From Bacillota bacterium (lineage in GTDB: Bacteria; Bacillota; Clostridia; Acetivibrionales; DTU013), in NCBI GenBank assembly GCA_023409615.1, contig JAEYRF010000157.1, positions 1-5,761 of the forward strand: a DNA stretch of 5,761 bases, written 5' to 3'. Numbering within the stretch: the stretch's first letter is position 1; each line of letters starts with the position of its first letter. The notes beneath the pieces are model-generated. The model saw nothing but the letters and a program-made list of their open reading frames with translations. It ran no database searches and was not told the DNA's origin. Positions 1 to 4,668 of this stretch are shown one piece after another. The position numbers and the translations under genes are program-made.

Positions 1-736
1 AATTTGCTCCTTTTTTTGCGCTGCCGTCCACAAAACGGTAGGGTATTTTTATGTCATAATCCGGCACCCTTGCCAATGTGTTCCCGCTGCTGTCCTTCAG
101 TGTGACAGTAGCGCCGCTGTAAGCACCGCTTCCGTTATCGCAGGTTATTATCGTATTATCTACTTCAGCATATATCGTATGATCTATTCCTGAAGGAATG
201 TCGGCAGACCCGGAAGAATCCGAAGAAAGCAGCCGGATGCCGTCGGTTTCGATCTGTCTTCTGATAGAGTCAAGCGCTTTCTGCTGCTCCCCATTAAGTG
301 ATACATCATCTCTGAAATATGTATTCTTGATTCTTAGAAGCTCATCCTCTATTTCTATCATAATCTTGAGATTGCCAAGTGTCAGATTTGTGCCATCAAC
401 ACTTACTACCTTGCTCAGATCGACATCTTCACTGTTCACAAGTTCTCTTATTTCATCAATCGTCAGGATTCTGCCGTCAACCTCCACCCCGGCGGAGGTA
501 AGATCTCCGTTTTCATCAAAAAGCCCGAAGCGTTTCATCGTTTCTAATATAGCCTGAGCCTCAGCCTCGTCGCCAAAGATACCCTTCAAAATCTCCAGTA
601 TCTCCTGGTTCTGCTCAACTGAGTTATACTTCGTAGTATCAATAGCAGCCATAGCCGGGTTCGAAAATATACCTGTCAGCATAGTGACAGTTAGAATAAT
701 CACATAAATCTTGTTCAACAAGCTATTTTTCTGCAT
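1..736 (-). CDS. N-terminal part of a secreted protein of unknown function (3' end outside window)
   Basis: An open frame starts at the ATG at 736 and runs without a stop to the left edge, giving 245 visible residues. Residues 1-31 look like a Sec signal peptide: a basic start (MQKNSLLNK), a hydrophobic core at about 10-24, and a likely signal peptidase I site after Ala30 (motif AMA). The mature part has an acidic helical region (about 40-75), then two related 15-residue segments at 86-100 and 113-127 (both VDGxxLT followed by a hydrophobic pattern). A charged helix follows at 124-168, then a Ser-rich linker (170-179). After that comes a beta-rich stretch rich in Thr, Gly and Asp that could begin an Ig-like or Calx-beta-like domain. 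An AAAGGG ribosome site lies 12 bases upstream, and a good promoter lies at 782-810. I do not recognise the family with certainty. The N-terminus recalls large secreted or surface proteins of Paenibacillus and Clostridia, but that is memory rather than proof. The exported location is well supported; the function is unknown. Confidence 0.8.
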   Translation of the reverse strand, partial: MQKNSLLNKIYVIILTVTMLTGIFSNPAMAAIDTTKYNSVEQNQEILEILKGIFGDEAEAQAILETMKRFGLFDENGDLTSAGVEVDGRILTIDEIRELVNSEDVDLSKVVSVDGTNLTLGNLKIMIEIEDELLRIKNTYFRDDVSLNGEQQKALDSIRRQIETDGIRLLSSDSSGSADIPSGIDHTIYAEVDNTIITCDNGSGAYSGATVTLKDSSGNTLARVPDYDIKIPYRFVDGSAKKGAN

Positions 737-781
737 AATAATCTATATCCCTTTCATTATTTGTACATATTATGTAATCTA

Positions 782-810
782 ATTATATATTGCTGGCATT
801 TTTAATACAA
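782..810 (-). promoter_or_regulatory. Vegetative-type promoter for the secreted protein gene
   Basis: Read on the minus strand, TTGTAT (810-805) and a perfect TATAAT (787-782) are separated by exactly 17 bases, as expected for a SigA promoter. Transcription would start near 776, giving a leader of about 40 bases before the ATG at 736. The promoter lies downstream of the 892-933 terminator, so the secreted protein gene looks like an independent transcription unit. Confidence 0.65.
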
Positions 811-824
811 TGTACGAAAGTACA
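811..824. promoter_or_regulatory. Perfect inverted repeat TGTAC-gaaa-GTACA beside the -35 box (possible operator)
   Basis: Two 5-base arms (811-815 and 820-824) around a GAAA centre form a perfect dyad directly abutting the -35 hexamer of the promoter at 782-810. That position suits a regulator-binding site. A further GTAC lies at 825-828. No regulator can be named from the sequence, and a short dyad in AT-rich DNA may be chance. Confidence 0.3.
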
Positions 825-851
825 GTACTATGATAAAACAAATATGGAAAT

Positions 852-880
852 ATACTATGCGATAAGATACGGAGCGTATG
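852..880. repeat. Overlapping inverted repeats between terminator and promoter
   Basis: ATAAGATA (852-859) is the exact reverse complement of TATCTTAT (873-880). A second dyad nested inside, ATACG-gag-CGTAT (857-869), shares bases with the first, so the two hairpins compete or combine into one imperfect stem with a bulge. It sits just downstream of the 892-933 terminator in transcription direction and upstream of the promoter at 782-810. The role is unknown; it could be a protein site or a remnant of a terminator or repeat. Confidence 0.35.
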
Positions 881-891
881 GATATCTTATG

Positions 892-933
892 AAAAAAACA
901 ATGCCGAAGATCTGATTTTTAATCTTCGGCATT
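892..933 (-). terminator. Rho-independent terminator after the ECF S-component gene
   Basis: A perfect 12-bp stem, AATGCCGAAGAT (900-911) against ATCTTCGGCATT (922-933), encloses a 10-base loop. On the minus strand the stem is followed almost at once by seven T residues (898-892). The stop codon of the membrane protein gene is at 991-993, 57 bases upstream of the stem. The other strand has no T-tract after the stem, so termination is for minus-strand transcripts only. It closes the dpaA-dpaB-ECF block. Confidence 0.9.
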
Positions 934-990
934 AAAAAATTGGTAAAATATATCTCCTCACACTGCTTCATTATAATTTCGAAAGCTATA

Positions 991-1509
991 TTACTGCTCC
1001 AAGCTCTTGCCTGCAATTTTCAATACCGCCAGTGCAATGGCTCCGCCAATAACGGCTGTTAAAAGCTGCGGCCAACTGAACAAATTGGTCAGTGTGGCAG
1101 CAACCTGCGGCTTCATTTCCATCACTGACGTAAATATAGAAATTGCTGCATATAAAAACCCAAATTTCAGCACGGCGCCTGTAGCTACTCCTGCAACCTT
1201 GCTCTTCTTTCTGAGCAGGAAAAAGCAAGCAACAATAATCAGGTTTCCAATGATGATAAAAGGCGAAAAAGCCAAAATCAATGGTGCAATTGCCGCTTTA
1301 TTCGTAAATGCTGATACAAGCGGTGCAATAACTGATATCGCCGCTCCGCTCCAAAACCCCGCAGATGCAGTTGCAATTATCAGCACAGCATTAACGATCG
1401 GGCCGACAACGAAATTATTGTATGGAATAAACTTTCCAAAAAGTTGAAATGCAATTGCTACTGCCAACAGTAATGCCGTTCTGGTAATAAATTTCGTCCT
1501 GCTCTTCAT
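991..1509 (-). CDS. ECF transporter S component (substrate-specific membrane subunit), substrate unknown
   Basis: This encodes a 172-residue, very hydrophobic protein with about six membrane segments (roughly residues 11-28, 33-50, 53-70, 74-98, 105-125 and 145-168), a basic N-terminus and a short polar tail. Size and layout fit S components of energy-coupling factor importers, which capture a vitamin, cofactor precursor or metal and dock on a shared EcfA-EcfA'-EcfT module. The first helix carries Ala12-xxx-Ala16-xxx-Ala20, matching the AxxxA docking motif of S components. No ATPase or EcfT gene is in the window, so it would use a module encoded elsewhere. An in-frame ATG exists at 1524, but the GGAGG ribosome site overlaps that codon and lies 8 bases before the ATG at 1509, so 1509 is the better start. 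It lies 105 bases after dpaB with no terminator between, so it may be read from the dpa operon, from a candidate promoter at 1558-1586, or both. The substrate cannot be deduced. Confidence 0.82.
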   Translation of the reverse strand: MKSRTKFITRTALLLAVAIAFQLFGKFIPYNNFVVGPIVNAVLIIATASAGFWSGAAISVIAPLVSAFTNKAAIAPLILAFSPFIIIGNLIIVACFFLLRKKSKVAGVATGAVLKFGFLYAAISIFTSVMEMKPQVAATLTNLFSWPQLLTAVIGGAIALAVLKIAGKSLEQ

Positions 1510-1517
1510 TCGTTGAT

Positions 1518-1522
1518 CCTCC
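1518..1522 (-). promoter_or_regulatory. Ribosome binding site GGAGG that decides the ECF gene start
   Basis: On the minus strand GGAGG (1522-1518) is followed by 8 bases and then the ATG at 1509, which is ideal spacing. The motif includes the last base of the upstream ATG at 1524, and that ATG has no Shine-Dalgarno sequence of its own. The 5-residue longer form (starting MEDQR) is therefore unlikely. Confidence 0.75.
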
Positions 1523-1557
1523 ATTTATCTTAGTACGTTTTTTTACTTATACTATCT

Positions 1558-1586
1558 ATATTAACCCTTATAATAACTTTGTGAAA
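1558..1586 (-). promoter_or_regulatory. Candidate promoter for the ECF S-component gene
   Basis: In the dpaB-ECF gap the minus strand reads TTTCAC (1586-1581), 17 bases, then TAATAT (1563-1558). Both boxes resemble SigA hexamers, and the implied leader is about 40 bases. The region is very AT-rich, so chance matches are common. A second candidate, TTACAA with 18 bases to TATTAT, overlaps it. This is weak support for independent expression of the ECF gene. Confidence 0.35.
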
Positions 1587-1614
1587 CCTATTTTTGTAAT
1601 TTTTATATAATCTG

Positions 1615-2193
1615 CTATATTAGTAACGGCTGTAATTGTTTCCCTTTCAATGCCTCCAATATTGCAGGAATCAGTAATTCAAAGTCTGCAATGAGTGACC
1701 TGCTCTTTTTGGCTGGATCATCCTGTCCGAAAGGCACAAAAAACACATTTCTGCGATTCAGCAGCATACCTAGATTCCTGGCGTTTGCGCTCAGTCCGTC
1801 ATTTGTGGCAAGTGCCAGCAGAATCGGCCGGTCATTTCTCAAATGAGCCTTACATGCCATTGTTACTGATGTATCTGTAATCCCGTTAGCCAGTTTTCCA
1901 AGTGTATTACCTGTACAAGGTGAAACAACAAGTAAATCCAGCAACGCCTTTGGCCCAATCGGCTCAGCCTCTACTATTGATTTAATGATCTGCTTTCCTG
2001 TAATTGCTTCCATTCTATATTTCCATTCTGCAGCATTACCAAACTTGGTATCCGTATTATTAACCATCTCCGAAACGATCGGCAGAATATCTGCCCCTTC
2101 AGCTGATATTTTCTCCAGTTCAAGTATTGACTTCGATAATGTACAAAATGAGCCTGTGAATGCAAATCCCAGTTTTACATCCTTAAGCAGCAT
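1615..2193 (-). CDS. dpaB: Dipicolinate synthase subunit B (SpoVFB)
   Basis: This is the second subunit of dipicolinate synthase. With DpaA it oxidises a dihydrodipicolinate-level intermediate of the lysine pathway to dipicolinic acid, the calcium chelator that fills the spore core. In Bacillus this happens in the mother cell. The 192-residue product is close to the usual family length of about 200. It has the flavoprotein-like fold signature: an N-terminal strand with a TGS turn (residues 14-16), the conserved VVSPCTGNTLGKLANGI segment (89-105), a TDTSVTMACKAHLR region (107-119), the LALATNDGLSANARN loop (126-140), and the FVPFGQDDP segment (152-160). The start at 2193 follows a GGGGGT ribosome site (2206-2201) with 7-base spacing, located inside the end of dpaA. 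The intergenic gap to dpaA is only 3 bases, so the two are surely co-transcribed and probably translationally coupled. Unlike in Bacillus, asd, dapG and dapA do not follow. Confidence 0.95.
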   Translation of the reverse strand: MLLKDVKLGFAFTGSFCTLSKSILELEKISAEGADILPIVSEMVNNTDTKFGNAAEWKYRMEAITGKQIIKSIVEAEPIGPKALLDLLVVSPCTGNTLGKLANGITDTSVTMACKAHLRNDRPILLALATNDGLSANARNLGMLLNRRNVFFVPFGQDDPAKKSRSLIADFELLIPAILEALKGKQLQPLLI

Positions 2194-2196
2194 GAT

Positions 2197-3069
2197 TCAC
2201 ACCCCCAACTCTTCTATAATATTATATATCGTTTGCTTCATATAGTTTGCAGCAGTTACCGGAGCGACCTTGCCTGGCAGGGACAATGCCCATATCACCT
2301 TTATACCGAGTTCTTTTGCCTTTTCGAAGTCAACTCCTCCCGGTTTTGATGCCAGGTCTATAACCAGACATTCTCTTCCAATCATTTCAAGCAAGGGAGA
2401 ATCAAGTACTTTATTTGGTATTGTATTGAAGATAATATCCATCTCTCCGATACAACTCTTTAATTCATTTATGTAAACCGGTTTCTGCCCATATGCTTTA
2501 ATCCATGCCAGATCAGAATACTTTCGCGCTTCTGCATAAACATCGGCGCCTATACCTGCCAGCATTTTCGACAGCGTCCTTCCCACCCTGCCATAGCCCA
2601 GCACTAATGCTCTAGAACCGCTAAGCGTAATAGGCAGTTCTTCCATAGCAATCTGTATCGCACCTTCCGCAGTAGGAATTGCATTAAAAACAGCCATTTC
2701 CTCACGCTTCAAAATATCTATGCAGTAGACATTATAAGCTTTTGCAAGCTGTGCCGCTTTTTCACTGATCATTCCAGCTATGAAAAGCTGGCTCTTCTTC
2801 ATGGTTTTAAATACTCCGTTTATTTGTATTGCTTTATCATGAAATGGCGCGTTTAGCATTTCATCATCGTTTGTACATGGCAATGGCCCGATAACTATAT
2901 CCGAGTCATCGATGGCTTCCTCCAGATCCTCATTCTCGGGCAATAATGACTCAAATCCCGCTTTTTTGAACCCATACAAATTGACCTGGTTTCCATCTGC
3001 ATGAATTGCTTCTGCAAGCTTGACATTCCTGAGATCTCCACCGATCACAGTAAATTTTCGAAGGCTCAT
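2197..3069 (-). CDS. dpaA: Dipicolinate synthase subunit A (SpoVFA)
   Basis: This is the dehydrogenase-like subunit of dipicolinate synthase, acting with DpaB in the last step of dipicolinic acid synthesis during sporulation. The 290 residues match the family length of about 300. The N-terminal domain opens with a strand-turn (TVIGGDLRN, 7-15). A second Rossmann domain carries the nucleotide-binding motif GYGRVG (158-163) after strand ALVLG. The family-typical segments PTAEGAIQIAM (132-142) and DLASKPGGVDFEKAKELGIK (238-257), followed by ALSLPGKVAPVTAA (261-274), are intact. The ATG at 3069 lies 8 bases after a run of six G (3083-3078), a strong ribosome site. Upstream are a terminator for the preceding gene (3222-3257) and a sporulation-type -10 element (3153-3161), so it begins its own operon. 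In Bacillus the orthologous operon depends on SigK in the mother cell; the same control here is inferred. I see no disruption or missing core motif. Confidence 0.96.
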   Translation of the reverse strand: MSLRKFTVIGGDLRNVKLAEAIHADGNQVNLYGFKKAGFESLLPENEDLEEAIDDSDIVIGPLPCTNDDEMLNAPFHDKAIQINGVFKTMKKSQLFIAGMISEKAAQLAKAYNVYCIDILKREEMAVFNAIPTAEGAIQIAMEELPITLSGSRALVLGYGRVGRTLSKMLAGIGADVYAEARKYSDLAWIKAYGQKPVYINELKSCIGEMDIIFNTIPNKVLDSPLLEMIGRECLVIDLASKPGGVDFEKAKELGIKVIWALSLPGKVAPVTAANYMKQTIYNIIEELGV

Positions 3070-3152
3070 CCTTTTATCCCCCCAGCACTTTCCGCTATAT
3101 GTAAACTAAGGATCGGTTAAAATACTAGTTCCGATTCTCATCCAGCAACGCT

Positions 3153-3161
3153 TAGAATATG
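3153..3161 (-). promoter_or_regulatory. Candidate mother-cell sigma factor -10 element upstream of dpaA
   Basis: The minus strand reads CATATTCTA (3161-3153), matching the SigK -10 pattern CATAnnnTA and also CATAnnnT as used by SigE. Transcription would begin near 3146, giving a leader of about 77 bases before dpaA. The -35 region at the expected spacing (around TCATCAATC) has no clear match to the short AC core of SigK or the ATA core of SigE, so the call rests on the -10 element and the biological context. I saw no convincing SigA promoter in the gap. Confidence 0.35.
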
Positions 3162-3184
3162 TTTTATTTTATGTTGATTGATGA

Positions 3185-3200
3185 AAACAAGTGCTTGTTT
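3185..3200. promoter_or_regulatory. Palindrome AAACAAG-tg-CTTGTTT upstream of dpaA
   Basis: Perfect 7-base arms (3185-3191 and 3194-3200) surround a 2-base centre. The dyad is centred about 46 bases upstream of the inferred dpaA start site, a typical place for a regulator. The ACAAG half-site resembles the GGACAAG core bound by the sporulation regulator SpoIIID, though the two G residues are absent. Regulator identity is speculative. Confidence 0.35.
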
Positions 3201-3221
3201 CAGAAAATCTCTGACTGCTCG

Positions 3222-3257
3222 AAAAAGCTTCAAAACCGACTGGCGGTCTTGAAGCTT
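3222..3257 (-). terminator. Rho-independent terminator after the M16 peptidase gene
   Basis: A 14-bp stem, AAGCTTCAAAACCG (3225-3238) against CGGTCTTGAAGCTT (3244-3257), has one G-U wobble when read as minus-strand RNA and a 5-base loop. The descending arm ends in a run of five T residues on the minus strand (3226-3222). It begins 33 bases after the peptidase stop codon and separates that gene from the dpaAB transcription unit. Confidence 0.88.
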
Positions 3258-3289
3258 CGTTATGCTCATCTATTTATTCTTTTTGATAT

Positions 3290-4534
3290 CTAAAACTGCA
3301 GAGTATCCTGCTTGACCTTCCCTACAACCGAAATTCCTACCTTATCAAGATTGAAAATACTGCGAATTATTTGATTCATCCCGTCCATTGTTATTTTCTC
3401 TATTTTCCCAAGGATTTCCTCCTGTGTATAGATCCTGCCCAGAAGCAATTCTGATTTTCCAATGCTGCTCATCCTGCTGCTCGTGCTTTCAAGGCCGAGA
3501 ATGTAGCTCCCTTTGAGTTGCTCCCTGGACTTTTCAAATTCCTGCTTTGCGATTCCTTTTTTCAGAAGCACCCGTACTTCATCATAGATTAGTTTAGTCA
3601 CTTCATTCAGATTTTCCGGCTTCATTCCGGCATAAATCGTGAATAATCCTGCATCATTGTAGATGGTGGGATATGAATAAATGGAGTAGACAAGTCCCTT
3701 CTTCTCGCGGATCTTCTGGAACAGCCTCGAGCTCATGCCTCCGCCAAATATGTTATTTACGGCAAGCAGCGGGTACAGAGCATCATCTCCGTTTTTTATT
3801 CCTTCAAATCCAATACATATATGTACCTGTTCAGTGTCCTTCTCACGTACTTTAACTTCCGGTCTGAAATCCACATTTTCCACATTATTCTCTGTTTCAT
3901 CTCCGGGAATTCGACTGTTGAAGTAAGTTTCCAGCATGTCCTCCAGCTTACTTTCATCAAAGTTTCCTGCGACTGATATGACCATATTACCCGGTGTGTA
4001 GCGATCCTTCATATATTCTTTTATTGTTTCCTGATTGATTCCTCTTAATGATTTCGCGGTTCCGAGAATAGGATACCCAATCGCGCTGCCATCCCATACC
4101 GTTTCGGATAATATATCATGCACAAGCTCCTCCGGAGAATCCTCGTACATTCCTATTTCTTCCAGAATTACACGTTTTTCAAGAGCGATATCCTTCTTGG
4201 TAAAAGTCGAATTGGTAAGCATGTCACTCAATACATCCATAGCAATATCAAGATGTTCGTCAAGCGTCTTTGCATAATAGCAGGTACATTCTTTTCCGGT
4301 AAATGCGTTGAGCTGTCCGCCTATGTTATCAATGCTCTCTGCTATTTCTGCCGCACTTCTTTTGTCTGTACCTTTAAAAAGCATATGCTCAATAAAATGT
4401 GATACACCATTATTACGTACATTTTCATTACGAGATCCGGTTTTAACCCATATTCCCAATGTAACAGATCTGACGTATGGTATATATTCGCAGACTACTC
4501 TCACTCCGTTCTTCAGAACGAACTTTTTCAGCAT
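3290..4534 (-). CDS. mlpA: M16 family zinc peptidase (insulinase-like, MlpA/YmxG type)
   Basis: This encodes a 414-residue metallopeptidase of the M16B group, which works as a two-domain clamp that degrades peptides inside its cavity. The zinc site is intact: the inverted motif HFIEH at residues 46-50, with the third ligand Glu in the LEEIGMYED segment (Glu125 or Glu126), at the family spacing. Following the first motif, MLFKGT (51-56) and GGQLNAFTGKE (72-82) are typical. The C-terminal domain has the conserved GGGMSSRLFQ (264-273) and REKKGLVYSIYSYP (276-289) elements. No signal peptide or membrane segment is seen, so it should be cytoplasmic. A strong AGGAGGG ribosome site sits only 3 bases before the ATG at 4534, a slightly tight spacing. 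This gene is the regular neighbour of pnp and the dipicolinate operon in Bacillus, where it is called mlpA or ymxG and has been linked to regulation of extracellular proteases. The exact substrate here is unknown. No promoter stands out in the 134-base gap from pnp. Confidence 0.94.
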   Translation of the reverse strand: MLKKFVLKNGVRVVCEYIPYVRSVTLGIWVKTGSRNENVRNNGVSHFIEHMLFKGTDKRSAAEIAESIDNIGGQLNAFTGKECTCYYAKTLDEHLDIAMDVLSDMLTNSTFTKKDIALEKRVILEEIGMYEDSPEELVHDILSETVWDGSAIGYPILGTAKSLRGINQETIKEYMKDRYTPGNMVISVAGNFDESKLEDMLETYFNSRIPGDETENNVENVDFRPEVKVREKDTEQVHICIGFEGIKNGDDALYPLLAVNNIFGGGMSSRLFQKIREKKGLVYSIYSYPTIYNDAGLFTIYAGMKPENLNEVTKLIYDEVRVLLKKGIAKQEFEKSREQLKGSYILGLESTSSRMSSIGKSELLLGRIYTQEEILGKIEKITMDGMNQIIRSIFNLDKVGISVVGKVKQDTLQF

Positions 4535-4556
4535 AAACCCTCCTGACCTACTTCCA

Positions 4557-4580
4557 ATGGGGACAAGTACCCATATCCCC
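4557..4580. repeat. Small alternative hairpins in the leader of the M16 peptidase gene
   Basis: ATGGG (4557-4561) pairs with CCCAT (4570-4574), while GGGGA (4559-4563) can instead pair with TCCCC (4576-4580). The two pairings exclude each other and lie 12-35 bases upstream of the AGGAGGG ribosome site of the peptidase gene. The stems are only 5 bp long, so this may be chance, although G and C runs stand out in otherwise AT-rich intergenic DNA. Confidence 0.25.
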
Positions 4581-4609
4581 CGCTACAGGTAAAATGAATT
4601 TGCTTGTAT

Positions 4610-4657
4610 AAAAAAGGACGGTTCAGAACAGCTGGTCTGCCGTCCATAACCGTCCTT
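4610..4657 (-). terminator. Terminator or attenuator between pnp and the M16 peptidase gene
   Basis: The minus strand carries a perfect 10-bp stem, AAGGACGGTT (4657-4648) against AACCGTCCTT (4623-4614), with an inner CAGA/TCTG stem (4639-4636 with 4627-4624) and a run of six T residues (4615-4610). It starts 11 bases after the pnp stop codon. A second GGACGG (4645-4640) can pair with the same 3' arm, giving an alternative hairpin with a 2-base bulge. Either fold ends at the T-run, so termination of at least part of the pnp transcript is likely. Confidence 0.8.
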
Positions 4658-4668
4658 CAGGATTACTC

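Noticed and set aside
198..557. Plus-strand open frame of 119 codons
   Set aside because: It is a Ser/Ile/Leu-rich shadow of the secreted protein gene on the minus strand, which has a signal peptide, ribosome site and promoter. The plus-strand frame has no recognisable motif.
986..1228. Second minus-strand frame of 80 codons inside the ECF gene
   Set aside because: It overlaps the ECF reading frame almost entirely, lacks a ribosome site and encodes no recognisable domain.
1007..1447. Plus-strand open frame of 146 codons opposite the ECF gene
   Set aside because: It arises from the complement of a GC-biased hydrophobic membrane gene. The minus-strand frame shows family structure and a good ribosome site; this one shows none.
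3086..3120. Possible SigA promoter close to dpaA (TTAACC to TATAGC)
   Set aside because: Spacing is only 15 bases and both boxes are poor matches, so it is not better than chance in AT-rich DNA.
4035..4592. Several plus-strand frames opposite the M16 peptidase gene (4035-4277, 4118-4402, 4308-4592)
   Set aside because: They lie opposite the catalytic domain of a fully intact peptidase, overlap one another in different frames and carry no motifs.
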